A stretch of DNA of 64,000 nt from Cytobacillus massiliigabonensis (lineage in GTDB: Bacteria > Bacillota > Bacilli > Bacillales > Cytobacillaceae). The DNA is taken from the NCBI RefSeq assembly GCF_900199725.1, contig NZ_LT904904.1, positions 391,960 to 455,959 on the forward strand, written 5' to 3'. Under the pieces are notes generated by a model. It had not been told where the DNA came from, did not search any database, and saw only the letters and a program-made list of their open reading frames with translations. The position numbers and the translations under genes are program-made. Within the stretch, counting starts at the first letter, position 1, and each line of letters opens with the position of its first letter. Of the stretch, positions 27,912 through 43,959 are shown one piece after another.

Positions 27912-28487
27912 ATGACGGAAACCATTCAGATGTGGGAAGAACAGCTGCATACAATTCTTCGTGAATTTGCTGATCAAGTTCAGCTGACAGACAATCATCT
28001 TTTTGTCGTCGGCTGCAGTACTAGTGAAGTGGCTGGAAAGAAAATTGGCACAGCAGGTACGGAGCAAGTGGCAGAAATGATTTTTAACCAGCTGAAAAAA
28101 TTCCGCGAGCAAACAGGTGCTGCACTTGCTTTCCAATGCTGTGAACACCTGAATCGGGCGTTAGTCGTTGAACGAAAAACAGCAGAAGAAAGACAGCTTT
28201 CTGAAGTAAGTGTGATCCCTGTCCGTAAGGCAGGCGGTGCAATGGCTACCTATGCTTTTGAACATTTTGAGGATCCAGTTATGGTTGAACATATTGCTGC
28301 TGATGCAGGCATGGATATTGGAGATACATTTATCGGTATGCACTTAAAGCATGTAGCTGTCCCGATAAGAACCTCACAGAAATGTATTGGGGAAGCCCAT
28401 GTGACATTGGCAAAAACAAGGCCAAAGCTAATTGGCGGCGCCCGCGCTGTATATGAACGAAGCCAAGCGAATGAGTCATGCAGATAA
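27912..28487 (+). CDS. ywlG: UPF0340 (TIGR01440) family protein YwlG
   Basis: A conserved Bacillaceae protein of unknown function in its usual place between rpiB and glyA. Recognisable family segments are [33 protein letters not shown] and VPVRKAGG-like [16 protein letters not shown]; paired cysteines (QCCEH) and histidines could bind a metal, but no function is established. 191 aa. The ATG follows AAAGGGTGAGCC. A hairpin terminator lies just after the stop. Confidence 0.88.
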   Translation: MTETIQMWEEQLHTILREFADQVQLTDNHLFVVGCSTSEVAGKKIGTAGTEQVAEMIFNQLKKFREQTGAALAFQCCEHLNRALVVERKTAEERQLSEVSVIPVRKAGGAMATYAFEHFEDPVMVEHIAADAGMDIGDTFIGMHLKHVAVPIRTSQKCIGEAHVTLAKTRPKLIGGARAVYERSQANESCR

Positions 28488-28489
28488 TA

Positions 28490-28522
28490 GAAGCCTTTGC
28501 TAAACGCAATGGCTTTCTTTTA
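28490..28522 (+). terminator. ywlG terminator
   Basis: GAAGCC-TT-TGC / GCA-AT-GGCTTTC stem with TTTT after it. Confidence 0.7.
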
Positions 28523-28530
28523 TTCTTCTT

Positions 28531-28559
28531 TTCATCACAAAAACATGATAAGATATAAT
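28531..28559 (+). promoter_or_regulatory. Candidate glyA promoter
   Basis: TATAAT (28554-28559) with a poor -35 (TTCATC, 17 nt upstream). The leader contains TTTTCAAAATAG / CTATTGAAAA, which can form a hairpin. I see no PurR box. Confidence 0.5.
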
Positions 28560-28626
28560 AGAATTTTCAAAATAGGACGTTACATATCTATTGAAAATAG
28601 TTTAGTCGAAAAGGGAGGATTCTATA

Positions 28627-29868
28627 ATGAAGCATTTAGCACAACAGGATGAACAGGTTTTTCAATCGATTCAAGATGAGTTAGGACGTCAAAGAACAAA
28701 GATTGAATTAATTGCCTCTGAAAATTTTGTCAGTGAAGCGGTAATGGAAGCACAAGGATCTGTGCTGACAAATAAATATGCTGAAGGCTATCCAGGCAGA
28801 CGCTATTACGGCGGATGTGAACACGTGGATGTCGTAGAGAATCTGGCTCGCGATCGTGCGAAGCAAATTTTTGGTGCTGAGCATGTAAATGTACAGCCGC
28901 ATTCAGGTGCACAAGCGAATATGGCTGTTTATTTTACAATTTTAGAGCAAGGCGATACTGTTCTTGGTATGAATCTTTCCCATGGCGGACATTTAACACA
29001 TGGAAGCCCTGTTAACTTTAGCGGCATTCAATATAACTTTGTTGAATATGGTGTCGATGAAAAGACACATACGATTGATTATGATGTTGTTCTTGAAAAA
29101 GCACGTGAGCATAAACCAAAATTAATTGTTGCTGGTGCGAGCGCATACCCGCGTGAAATTGACTTCAAACGTTTCCGTGAGATTGCTGATGAGGTCGGCG
29201 CGTATTTAATGGTCGATATGGCTCATATTGCAGGTCTCGTTGCAGCTGGTCTTCATCAGAATCCAGTTCCTTATGCTGATTTCGTCACAACAACAACACA
29301 TAAAACACTTCGCGGTCCACGCGGCGGGATGATTCTTTGTAAAGAAGAATATGCGAAGAAAATAGACAAGTCGATTTTCCCTGGTATTCAAGGCGGCCCA
29401 TTAATGCATGTCATTGCTGCAAAAGCAGTCGCGTTTGGTGAAGCGCTTCAGGATGATTTCAAAGGCTACGCAGGCGATATCATTGCCAATGCGAAGCATC
29501 TAGCAGAAGGTCTTCAGAAGGAAGGACTTGACCTTGTTTCAGGCGGTACGGATAATCATCTATTGCTTGTTGATCTTCGCTCACTTGGCTTAACTGGTAA
29601 AATCGCAGAAAAAGTACTAGATGAAGTGGGCATCACAGTAAATAAAAATACCATTCCTTTCGATCCGGAAAGCCCATTTGTAACAAGCGGCATTCGTATC
29701 GGGACAGCTGCAGTTACTTCTCGCGGCTTCGGTGCAAAGGAAATGGAAGAAATCGCTTCAATCATTGCCTTTACATTGAAAAATCATGAAGATGAAAGCA
29801 AGCTTGAAGAAGCAAGCAAGCGTGTAGAAGCATTAACAAGCAACTTTACTTTATATCCGCAAAGGTAA
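28627..29868 (+). CDS. glyA: Serine hydroxymethyltransferase
   Basis: GlyA converts serine and tetrahydrofolate to glycine and 5,10-methylene-THF, the main source of one-carbon units. Signatures are [40 protein letters not shown], the PLP lysine in [14 protein letters not shown] and [14 protein letters not shown]. At 413 aa it is full length. The ATG follows AAAGGGAGG. Unlike the SHMT-like protein at 17588 it retains all canonical residues, so it is the housekeeping enzyme. The terminator at 29878 separates it from the tandem array. Confidence 0.98.
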   Translation: MKHLAQQDEQVFQSIQDELGRQRTKIELIASENFVSEAVMEAQGSVLTNKYAEGYPGRRYYGGCEHVDVVENLARDRAKQIFGAEHVNVQPHSGAQANMAVYFTILEQGDTVLGMNLSHGGHLTHGSPVNFSGIQYNFVEYGVDEKTHTIDYDVVLEKAREHKPKLIVAGASAYPREIDFKRFREIADEVGAYLMVDMAHIAGLVAAGLHQNPVPYADFVTTTTHKTLRGPRGGMILCKEEYAKKIDKSIFPGIQGGPLMHVIAAKAVAFGEALQDDFKGYAGDIIANAKHLAEGLQKEGLDLVSGGTDNHLLLVDLRSLGLTGKIAEKVLDEVGITVNKNTIPFDPESPFVTSGIRIGTAAVTSRGFGAKEMEEIASIIAFTLKNHEDESKLEEASKRVEALTSNFTLYPQR

Positions 29869-29877
29869 TCTTATTAG

Positions 29878-29908
29878 CTGCTCTTCAAAAAGAAGGGCAG
29901 TTTTTTTT
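29878..29908 (+). terminator. glyA terminator
   Basis: CTGCTCTTC / AGAAGGGCAG hairpin with eight T residues. Confidence 0.9.
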
Positions 29909-29933
29909 ATTGGAAAAAATTGGGGTTTCGATT

Positions 29934-31490
29934 AAAAAGCGTAATTTGCAAATAACCAGGAGAAGCTGCAAATAAAAAGCGTAATTTGCAAATAACCAGG
30001 AGAAGCTGCAAATAAAAAGCGTAATTTGCAAATAACCAGGAGAAGCTGCAAATAAAAAGCATAATTTGCAAATAACCAGGAGAAGCTGCAAATAAAAAGC
30101 GTAATTTGCAAATAACCAGGAGAAGCTGCAAATAAAAAGCGTAATTTGCAAATAACCTAGGAGGAGGTGCAAATAAAAAGCGTAATTTGCAAATAACCAG
30201 GAGAAGCTGCAAATAAAAAGCGTAATTTGCAAATAACCAGGAGAAGCTGCAAATAAAAAGCGTAATTTGCAAATAACCAGGAGAAGCTGCAAATAAAAAG
30301 CGTAATTTGCAAATAACCAGGAGAAGCTGCAAATAAAAAGCGTAATTTGCAAATAACCAGGAGAAGCTGCAAATAAAAAGCGTAATTTGCAAATAACCAG
30401 GAGAAGCTGCAAATAAAAAGCGTAATTTGCAAATAACCAGGAGAAGCTGCAAATAAAAAGCGTAATTTGCAAATAACCAGGAGAAGCTGCAAATAAAAAG
30501 CGTAATTTGCAAATAACCAGGAGAAGCTGCAAATAAAAAGCGTAATTTGCAAATAACCAGGAGAAGCTGCAAATAAAAAGCGTAATTTGCAAATAACCAG
30601 GAGAAGCTGCAAATAAAAAGCGTAATTTGCAAATAACCAGGAGAAGCTGCAAATAAAAAGCGTAATTTGCAAATAACCAGGAGAAGCTGCAAATAAAAAG
30701 CGTAATTTGCAAATAACCAGGAGAAGCTGCAAATAAAAAGCGTAATTTGCAAATAACCAGGAGAAGCTGCAAATAAAAAGCGTAATTTGCAAATAACCAG
30801 GAGAAGCTGCAAATAAAAAGCGTAATTTGCAAATAACCAGGAGAAGCTGCAAATAAAAAGCGTAATTTGCAAATAACCAGGAGAAGCTGCAAATAAAAAG
30901 CGTAATTTGCAAATAACCAGGAGAAGCTGCAAATAAAAAGCGTAATTTGCAAATAACCAGGAGAAGCTGCAAATAAAAAGCGTAATTTGCAAATAACCAG
31001 GAGAAGCTGCAAATAAAAAGCGTAATTTGCAAATAACCAGGAGAAGCTGCAAATAAAAAGCGTAATTTGCAAATAACCAGGAGAAGCTGCAAATAAAAAG
31101 CGTAATTTGCAAATAACCAGGAGAAGCTGCAAATAAAAAGCGTAATTTGCAAATAACCAGGAGAAGCTGCAAATAAAAAGCGTAATTTGCAAATAACCAG
31201 GAGAAGCTGCAAATAAAAAGCGTAATTTGCAAATAACCAGGAGAAGCTGCAAATAAAAAGCGTAATTTGCAAATAACCAGGAGAAGCTGCAAATAAAAAG
31301 CGTAATTTGCAAATAACCAGGAGAAGCTGCAAATAAAAAGCGTAATTTGCAAATAACCAGGAGAAGCTGCAAATAAAAAGCGTAATTTGCAAATAACCAG
31401 GAGAAGCTGCAAATAAAAAGCGTAATTTGCAAATAACCTAGGAGGAGCTGCAAATAAAAAGCATGATTTGCAAATATCCTAGGAGTGGCT
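29934..31490. repeat. Tandem array, about 38.5 units of 40 bp
   Basis: Each unit is two 20-nt halves, GCAAATAACCAGGAGAAGCT and GCAAATAAAAAGCGTAATTT, both beginning GCAAATAA. Units start at 29948 + 40k up to 30148. The unit at 30148 is 41 nt (CCTAGGAGGAGGT); the phase then resumes at 30189 and runs without change to 31429. That unit is again 41 nt, and a diverged partial unit ends at 31490. The 31 central units are essentially identical. The plus strand has a TAA in every unit. The minus strand is open in all three frames only because 40 is not a multiple of 3 and the unit lacks minus-strand stops. Confidence 0.97.
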
Positions 31491-31613
31491 TCGAAAAAAC
31501 TGCCAATTCCGCAAAAAAATGTCTTTTTCATTCAAATTCACTATAATGAAGTCTCCCGAAAATACGAATATGAAAAAAACTTTTAACGTTTCTCAAACAT
31601 TTTAAGCTTGGAG

Positions 31614-31642
31614 TTGCTCTGATTATTTTTTTTCTGTAAAAT
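31614..31642 (+). promoter_or_regulatory. upp promoter
   Basis: TTGCTC (31614-31619), 17 nt, TAAAAT (31637-31642). Confidence 0.55.
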
Positions 31643-31695
31643 TAGACGAAGTGTTAGAACGAACCATTTTACAGATTGAAAAGGAGAGAATATTC

Positions 31696-32325
31696 ATGGC
31701 AAAGGTATACGTATTTGACCACCCACTTATTCAGCATAAACTTACATATATTCGTGATAAAGCGACAGGAACGAAGGACTTCCGCGAGCTTGTTGATGAG
31801 GTTGCTACATTAATGGCATTTGAAATTACAAGAGATATGCCGCTTGAGGATACTGAAATTGATACACCTGTAAGCCGGACAAAGTCAAAAATTTTGGCTG
31901 GAAAGAAAATGGGTATTATCCCAATCCTTCGTGCTGGAATCGGAATGGTCGATGGGATATTAAAGCTTATCCCAGCAGCAAAGGTTGGGCATATTGGACT
32001 TTATCGTGATCCTGAAACATTAAAGCCAATCGAATACTACGTAAAGCTTCCAAGCGATGTTGAAGAAAGAGATTTCATCGTTGTTGACCCAATGCTGGCA
32101 ACAGGTGGTTCTGCGGTTGAAGCGATTAACTCTTTGAAAAAGCGCGGGGGAAAAAATATTAAATTTATGTGTCTAGTTGCTGCTCCAGAAGGTGTGGAAG
32201 TGCTGAAAGAGGCGCACCCTGATGTAGATATTTACATTGCTGCTCTTGATGAAAAGCTGAATGACCATGGATACATCGTGCCTGGCCTTGGAGATGCAGG
32301 AGATCGTTTATTCGGGACGAAGTAA
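31696..32325 (+). CDS. upp: Uracil phosphoribosyltransferase
   Basis: Upp converts uracil and PRPP to UMP in pyrimidine salvage. The type I PRTase PRPP motif is [13 protein letters not shown], and the C-terminal [11 protein letters not shown] uracil-binding segment is characteristic. The ATG at 31696 follows AAAAGGAGAG and gives [21 protein letters not shown], the standard N-terminus; the 15 in-frame codons before it are not needed. 209 aa, as in B. subtilis. wecB follows after a 150-nt gap. Confidence 0.98.
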   Translation: MAKVYVFDHPLIQHKLTYIRDKATGTKDFRELVDEVATLMAFEITRDMPLEDTEIDTPVSRTKSKILAGKKMGIIPILRAGIGMVDGILKLIPAAKVGHIGLYRDPETLKPIEYYVKLPSDVEERDFIVVDPMLATGGSAVEAINSLKKRGGKNIKFMCLVAAPEGVEVLKEAHPDVDIYIAALDEKLNDHGYIVPGLGDAGDRLFGTK

Positions 32326-32476
32326 TACAAAAAATGTAGAAATTGGTCAATTAGTGCCGGAATCTGATCCGAGATATAACCTTACTCGCCTTCTAGTGCT
32401 ATAATGATCATGAATAATGCCACTTAGAAGATCGTTATTTACATCAGAACAAAAATATTAGAGGATGGTGTATAAA

Positions 32477-33625
32477 ATGGATCGCCCGATTAAGGTGATG
32501 ACAATTTTTGGTACAAGGCCGGAAGCAATTAAAATGGCTCCTCTTGTCCTTGAATTGCAGAAATACCCGAACCATTTTGAATCAATCGTTACAGTAACTG
32601 CACAGCATCGAGAAATGCTGGATCAAGTATTAACTATTTTTGGAATTAGTCCGGATTATGACTTAAATATTATGAAGGATCGGCAGACGCTTGTAGATGT
32701 GACTACTCGCGGCTTAGAGGGTCTTGATAAAATAATGAAGGAAACAAAACCGGATATTGTTTTAGTTCATGGGGATACAACTACAACCTTCATTGCTGGA
32801 CTTGCAGCTTTTTATAATCAGATTGTGGTTGGACACGTCGAAGCTGGTCTGCGCACATGGAATAAATACTCGCCATTTCCAGAGGAAATGAACCGTCAGT
32901 TGACCGGAGTTATTGCTGATTTGCATTTCTCTCCTACAACCCAATCAGCGGAAAATTTGCTAAATGAAAATAAGAAAAAAGAGCAGATATTTATAACAGG
33001 GAATACGGCTATCGATGCATTAAAAACAACAGTTAAGGATGAGTACCATCACGAAGTGCTTGATAAAATCGGGAATGACCGCCTTGTCCTTTTAACTGCT
33101 CATCGCCGTGAAAACCTTGGAGAACCAATGAGAGGCATGTTCAGGGCAATTAAAAGACTTGTTGAGGAGCAAAAAGATATTCAGGTTGTCTATCCGATGC
33201 ACCTCAACCCGTCTGTAAGAGAGATTGCTCGAGAAATTCTTGGAAATAATAATCGCATTCATTTAATTGAACCGCTTGATGTCATTGATTTCCATAATTT
33301 TGCTGAAAGAGCCTACTTGATTTTGACAGACTCTGGCGGTGTGCAGGAGGAAGCGCCATCCCTTGGGGTTCCAGTTCTTGTTCTTCGTGATACAACTGAA
33401 AGACCTGAAGGAATTGCCGCGGGTACATTGAAGCTTGCTGGTGTGGAAGAGGAGCAAATCTATACACTTGCAACACAGCTTCTAACGGATCAGGCAGAAT
33501 ACGGGAAAATGGCAAAGGCTGTCAATCCATACGGGGATGGAGAAGCTTCCAGAAGGATTTGCGAGGCTATTCGCTTCTATTTCGAGCAAACCGTTGAACG
33601 TCCAAAAGAGTATATACCACTTTAA
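32477..33625 (+). CDS. wecB: UDP-N-acetylglucosamine 2-epimerase (non-hydrolysing)
   Basis: WecB/MnaA interconverts UDP-GlcNAc and UDP-ManNAc, supplying ManNAc for teichoic-acid linkage units or other envelope glycans. Family motifs: KVMTIFGTRPEAIKMAPL, VTAQHREMLDQ, VHGDTTTT, GHVEAGLRT, FPEEMNRQ, TAHRRENLG and TDSGGVQEEAPSLG. The ATG at 32477 is 6 nt after GGATGGTG; an ATG four codons earlier would sit on the ribosome site. 382 aa, normal. In this window it precedes the protease and atp operon. A TATAAT at about 32398 may be its -10, with a poor -35. Confidence 0.95.
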   Translation: MDRPIKVMTIFGTRPEAIKMAPLVLELQKYPNHFESIVTVTAQHREMLDQVLTIFGISPDYDLNIMKDRQTLVDVTTRGLEGLDKIMKETKPDIVLVHGDTTTTFIAGLAAFYNQIVVGHVEAGLRTWNKYSPFPEEMNRQLTGVIADLHFSPTTQSAENLLNENKKKEQIFITGNTAIDALKTTVKDEYHHEVLDKIGNDRLVLLTAHRRENLGEPMRGMFRAIKRLVEEQKDIQVVYPMHLNPSVREIAREILGNNNRIHLIEPLDVIDFHNFAERAYLILTDSGGVQEEAPSLGVPVLVLRDTTERPEGIAAGTLKLAGVEEEQIYTLATQLLTDQAEYGKMAKAVNPYGDGEASRRICEAIRFYFEQTVERPKEYIPL

Positions 33626-33627
33626 CA

Positions 33628-33666
33628 AAGAAGGGCTGACCTAATTTTAGGTTAGCCTTTCTTATT
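33628..33666 (+). terminator. wecB terminator
   Basis: AAGGGCTGACCTAA / TTAGGTTAGCCTTT imperfect hairpin followed by CTTATTTG. Confidence 0.75.
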
Positions 33667-33720
33667 TGTACATATTCCCTCATTAAAATGAAAACCCTAT
33701 AACAAAAAAGGGTGCTTTCC

Positions 33721-35970
33721 ATGAACAAAATCATCTCTGCTATTACAGTTATCCTCCTAGTTCTATCTCAGTCATCTGTATTTGCATCAACATTAAATCA
33801 CCCGCAAATTCCAATGGAGCCTTCTGATATGGAGGACGTTGCAATTATTGTTTTATCCGAAGAAAAAAGTGAGGAAGAAATTAAGAAACTCGTTCATTCA
33901 ATTCCCCGTTTACAGCTTCGTCATATTTATAAATACGCTCTACAGGGCTTTTCAGTAAAGGGAAGGCAGGCAGAAATTGAGCAGCTTTCAAAAAGAGTGA
34001 ACACTACAATCATCTCCCCGGTTAATACGTATAAGGTTCATGCGGAAGAGAATATAAAAATGATTGGCGGTGAGGAGGTTCGCGGATTTTTTGATCAAAA
34101 AAATCAGCGATTAACAGGGAAAGGCGTAAAGGTTGGGATCATTGACACAGGAATCGACTACACTCACCCAGATTTAAGAGTCAACTATGGAGGCGGGCAT
34201 GATTTAGTTGATGGGGATACAGATCCGATGGAAACGAATGCGGCAAATGGAGAAGGCACGCTGCACGGGACTCATGTGGCTGGCATTATCGCGGCAAATG
34301 GGAAAATTCAAGGGGTAGCTCCGGAAGCAACGATTATTGCTTATCGCGCGCTTGGTCCCGGAGGCAGCGGGACAACAGAACAAGTCATCGCCGCCATCGA
34401 TCAGGCGATTAAAGATAAAGTCGATATATTAAACCTATCACTTGGCAATAACGTGAACGGTCCGGATCTGCCGATAAGCATGGCACTAAATAAAGCGGTA
34501 GATAAAGGAATTACAGCAGTTACCTCCTCGGGAAATTCCGGTCCGAATCATTGGACGGTCGGCTCGCCGGGAACGGCATCAAAGGCAATCTCTGTTGGCG
34601 CATCCACGCCAAACATAAAAATTCCTTTCTTGGAGGTATTGGGTCAGAAGCTAAGGCTTGAACCGCTGCAAGGTTCGGTTGATTGGGATATCAGCCAATC
34701 GCATGAAATGGTTTTTGCCGGATTAGGAAGAAAGGATGAACTGAAGGATGTTCAAGGAAAAATTGTTCTATTGAAAAGAGGAGAGCTTACCTTTACAGAA
34801 AAGGGGCTAAACGCATACGAAGCAGGCGCAAAAGCAGTCATTATTTACAATAATACAAAGGGGAACTTTTTCGGGAATTTAGAAAGAGAACTGCCAATTC
34901 CGGTAACTGCTTTGTCAAAAACAAAAGGGGAGCAGCTAAGGAAAAAGCTATCTAAAGAAAAAGTTTTTGCAAGGACCTATATAATAGAAGAAAAGGATGT
35001 TCTTGCCGATTTCAGCTCTCGTGGTCCAGTGACTTCTACTTGGGAGATCAAACCTGACATCGTTGCGCCAGGAGTCGCTATAAATAGTACGGTACCAGGG
35101 GGGTATTTGCCTCTGCAAGGAACGAGCATGGCAGCTCCGCATGTAGCAGGAGCAAGTGCACTTATCAAGCAAGCCCACCCTGATTGGGGTCCAGATAAAA
35201 TAAAGGCAGCGCTCATGAATACAGCAAAACCGCTCTTAAACAAGAAAGGAAAGCCATACCGGGCATATGAGCAGGGAGCAGGAAGGATTCAAATGGAAAA
35301 GGCGTTAAAATCGAATTCGCTCGTTATGCCTGCCTCATTACAGTTTGGCAAGTTTCAACTAGCTGATCGCATGCACGAACATAATGGATATATTACGGTA
35401 GAAAATGTAGGTGATTCCCAGCTTTCGTACTCATTTTCCATTCCGCATGCTGAAAATGGTCTGAGCTGGACGCTGCCTCTTTCCTTCTATTTAAAGCCGG
35501 GAGAAAAAAAACGGCTAGAGCTGAAACTGGCAGTTGACCCGAAAGTTTTTAAAAAGAAAGTGTATGATGGAACCATTAAATTAAAAGCTGGATCACAAGA
35601 AATCAATATTCCTTATATCTATGTTCTTGAGGAACCGAATTATCCAAGAGTAATGGGTTTTGGGATTGGAAAGGGAGACAAACCGGATACGTACCGATAT
35701 GAGGTCTATCTGCCAGGAGGAGCGGAAGAATTCGGCATTGCCATGTTTGATGCGGATAGCCTGCGTTTCATAGATTTTCTTGATTGGAAAAGAGGGGTAG
35801 GAAAAGGACAGCTGCTGCAGGAAATAAAAAGTGATAAGCTCCCAGAGCCAGGTCTTTATAAAATTAAGGTCTTTGCAAAAAAAGCAGGGAGAGAGGATGC
35901 GCTTGAATCCTATTTGTATATATTGCCAAATGGTGAAATGGAAGTCTCAGCTTTTCGCTTGCTTAAGTGA
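33721..35970 (+). CDS. Secreted S8 family serine protease (Vpr-like subtilase)
   Basis: A 749-aa exported subtilase. Signal peptide about 1-23 (KIISAITVILLVLSQSSVFA); I9-type propeptide about 40-105; catalytic domain with aspartate near 142 (VGIIDTGIDYTHPD), histidine near 182 (LHGTHVAGI) and serine near 469 (GTSMAAPHVAG). A protease-associated domain (about 290-430, YEAGAKAVIIYNN) is inserted before the serine. The C-terminal ~230 residues look like Fn3-type beta-sandwiches. This architecture is that of B. subtilis Vpr, but I cannot prove orthology. No sortase or S-layer anchor is seen. The ATG lies 6 nt after AAGGGTG. Confidence 0.93.
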   Translation: MNKIISAITVILLVLSQSSVFASTLNHPQIPMEPSDMEDVAIIVLSEEKSEEEIKKLVHSIPRLQLRHIYKYALQGFSVKGRQAEIEQLSKRVNTTIISPVNTYKVHAEENIKMIGGEEVRGFFDQKNQRLTGKGVKVGIIDTGIDYTHPDLRVNYGGGHDLVDGDTDPMETNAANGEGTLHGTHVAGIIAANGKIQGVAPEATIIAYRALGPGGSGTTEQVIAAIDQAIKDKVDILNLSLGNNVNGPDLPISMALNKAVDKGITAVTSSGNSGPNHWTVGSPGTASKAISVGASTPNIKIPFLEVLGQKLRLEPLQGSVDWDISQSHEMVFAGLGRKDELKDVQGKIVLLKRGELTFTEKGLNAYEAGAKAVIIYNNTKGNFFGNLERELPIPVTALSKTKGEQLRKKLSKEKVFARTYIIEEKDVLADFSSRGPVTSTWEIKPDIVAPGVAINSTVPGGYLPLQGTSMAAPHVAGASALIKQAHPDWGPDKIKAALMNTAKPLLNKKGKPYRAYEQGAGRIQMEKALKSNSLVMPASLQFGKFQLADRMHEHNGYITVENVGDSQLSYSFSIPHAENGLSWTLPLSFYLKPGEKKRLELKLAVDPKVFKKKVYDGTIKLKAGSQEINIPYIYVLEEPNYPRVMGFGIGKGDKPDTYRYEVYLPGGAEEFGIAMFDADSLRFIDFLDWKRGVGKGQLLQEIKSDKLPEPGLYKIKVFAKKAGREDALESYLYILPNGEMEVSAFRLLK

Positions 35971-36037
35971 AGTTTTTTAAAAATTGCTGTTAAAATGAAT
36001 GTCTTTTTTAATGGATGGAAAACCTTGAAATGCTTGA

Positions 36038-36072
36038 TAAAAGGGGTGTAGCAGAACATCACCCCTTTTTCA
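36038..36072 (+). terminator. Protease gene terminator
   Basis: AAAAGGGGTG / CACCCCTTTTT hairpin. Confidence 0.85.
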
Positions 36073-36157
36073 ATAGGTAAGATTCAAATTATTATGAAAA
36101 TAATGTGAACACACTTTCTTTCCCTTGATATATATGACTTTTTTCAATTTAAATGCA

Positions 36158-36201
36158 TTGACATTGACAAGCCCCTATTGTATGCTTACAAAGGGTATAA
36201 T
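36158..36201 (+). promoter_or_regulatory. atp operon promoter region
   Basis: TTGACA (36158-36163), 17 nt, TATGCT (36181-36186). A second TTGACA at 36164 and a TATAAT at 36196 offer alternatives, and CCCTAT/ATAGGG forms an inverted repeat across the region (36175-36213). The leader to atpI is about 200 nt and carries an imperfect GTTGCTAAT/ATTAGTAAC stem at 36252-36273. Confidence 0.6.
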
Positions 36202-36391
36202 ATGATAGGGTTTTCATAATATTTGGGCAGTCATTATTCCCACGTCTGCATGTTGCTAATAGTAATTAGTAACACCTCAAAACCCACTTACCATTCACCT
36301 CAAAGCGAGGGAGAATGCGTTTTTTATGCATCAAAAGACCGCAACCCAAACAAAGCAGTCCATCATTTTTTTTACAGGAGAATAAATCATA

Positions 36392-36766
36392 ATGCCAGAA
36401 TTAAAAGCTACCTATGTGAGACAACGAAAATACATATTTTTATTGTTGTCAATTTATGTTCTTGGCTGGGGATTTACTTCTTACCAATCTATCTTTCTTG
36501 GATTAGTATTGGGTACTTCCTGTAGTTTGTTTAACTTGTGGCTTTTAGCAAGAAAAACAGAGCAATTTGGCAATGCGGTCGCTAACGGTGAGAAGATACG
36601 CTCACTCGGCATGGTTTCCAGAATGGCAATGGCAGTGCTTGCTGTATTCGTCGCAATGGAATATCCCGAGAAGGTTCATCTGATCAGTGTTGTTTTTGGA
36701 TTAATGACTTCTTATGTTGTCATTATGATAGATTTTTTTCTTCAAACTTTTCATTTACGTAAATAG
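36392..36766 (+). CDS. atpI: ATP synthase protein I
   Basis: AtpI is the non-structural membrane protein at the head of atp operons, implicated in c-ring assembly and magnesium supply. The 124-aa protein has four predicted helices (about 15-30, 33-52, 75-92, 97-117) and the family-like stretch LGLVLGTSCSLFNLWLLARK. The ATG follows ACAGGAG at a somewhat long spacing of 11 nt. It is followed after 22 nt by atpB. Confidence 0.9.
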   Translation: MPELKATYVRQRKYIFLLLSIYVLGWGFTSYQSIFLGLVLGTSCSLFNLWLLARKTEQFGNAVANGEKIRSLGMVSRMAMAVLAVFVAMEYPEKVHLISVVFGLMTSYVVIMIDFFLQTFHLRK

Positions 36767-36782
36767 CGGGGAAGAGAGGTGA

Positions 36783-37502
<720 letters not shown>

Positions 37503-37549
37503 TATATACCCTGTTCAATTTTGAACAAAACACAAATAAAAAAATTTAA

Positions 37550-37789
<240 letters not shown>

Positions 37790-37810
37790 CTCCTAGTTAA
37801 ACAATTTGAA

Positions 37811-37846
37811 AATGGCGAAGATCATTCGATGAGGACCTTCGCCATT
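37811..37846 (+). other. Intra-operon hairpin between atpE and atpF
   Basis: Perfect stem AATGGCGAAG / CTTCGCCATT with a 16-nt loop and no T tract. It may protect the upstream mRNA or partly terminate, fitting the need for many c subunits per complex (inference). Confidence 0.65.
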
Positions 37847-37890
37847 CCTTTGTGCCTTTAATTTGAAAAATCTTAGATTTAAATATATGA

Positions 37891-38990
<1,100 letters not shown>

Positions 38991-38999
38991 GATTCGTAG

Positions 39000-40523
<1,524 letters not shown>

Positions 40524-40557
40524 TCGGGGTCTGACAAACTTTGAAATAAGGTGGTGA

Positions 40558-41421
<864 letters not shown>

Positions 41422-41433
41422 TGAAATGCTTAA

Positions 41434-42945
<1,512 letters not shown>

Positions 42946-42964
42946 TCTCGGACCAGGAGGGTAA

Positions 42965-43375
<411 letters not shown>

Positions 43376-43384
43376 TCATCAATC

Positions 43385-43418
43385 ACACCTCCCAGTTGTA
43401 ACTGGGAGGTGTTTTTTT
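43385..43418 (+). terminator. atp operon terminator
   Basis: Perfect ACACCTCCCAGT / ACTGGGAGGTGT hairpin with TGTA loop and seven T residues. Confidence 0.95.
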
Positions 43419-43424
43419 GTATTT

Positions 43425-43520
43425 TTAAGGAATATGGATGAAGTAACCGGAATATTGGATTTTTGACCGGAATATGGAGGAAAGTGACCGGATTAATGGC
43501 CAGTTTGACCAGATTACATA
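43425..43520. repeat. Short ~20-24-nt repeats, GACCGGAATATGGA type
   Basis: GGAATATGGATGAAGTAACC, GGAATATTGGATTTTTGACC, GGAATATGGAGGAAAGTGACC and GGATTAATGGCCAGTTTGACC occur head to tail right after the atp terminator. Confidence 0.65.
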
Positions 43521-43644
43521 AAAATAGACAGTAACTGGAAGGTGAGAGTAATTAAATCTGAGGTTCAGATCAAAAATACACTAGGCTGAAGTCTTTTAAA
43601 TAGAATGCTAATAGTATTTCCTGAAAAAATTTTAAAGAATCTCT

Positions 43645-43765
43645 CAATGGAGCGGAGTGGCCTATAAAAATAGGAAAGTGGCCGATAAATGCGGAAAAGT
43701 AGCCCGTAAAATAGAAAAGTGGTCGATAAATTAACAAAAGTGGCTGATAAATAAAAGATGAGCAT
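43645..43765. repeat. Short ~22-nt repeats, AAAGTGGCCGATAAA type
   Basis: GTGGCCTATAAAAATAGGAAA, GTGGCCGATAAATGCGGAAAA, GTAGCCCGTAAAATAGAAAA, GTGGTCGATAAATTAACAAAA and GTGGCTGATAAATAAAAG. Same class as 6402-6530. The bases between the repeat blocks, up to about 43950, show nothing recognisable. Confidence 0.75.
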
Positions 43766-43959
43766 GATTATCCTGCAGTACCAAAGGAATTTTGATGCAA
43801 ATTTAACTATAAATCTATGTATTTTCAAAATAACTTCTTATTTTTAAGGAAATGAATAGATTTATTTTAAGAGACGTTCTGTCCGAGAAAAATAAATGAC
43901 GATTTGTTGACATATCTCACTGACAGAAAGTTGAAATTGACCTTTAATGGGAGATGGAC

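Noticed and set aside
28490..28626. PurR box or T-box before glyA
   Set aside because: No matching CCGAACAATT-like box or T-box sequence; only a simple hairpin is seen.
29934..31490. CRISPR array
   Set aside because: The repeats are contiguous 40-mers with no unique spacers, and no cas genes are nearby.
29885..31531. Long minus-strand open frames (548, 501 and 411 codons) over the tandem array
   Set aside because: They are the three frames of one 40-bp unit without minus-strand stops, giving the same 40-residue period; no ribosome site or independent sequence is present.
36223..36525. 100-codon plus-strand frame before atpI
   Set aside because: It overlaps atpI in another frame, lies in the atp leader, has no ribosome site and no recognisable protein.
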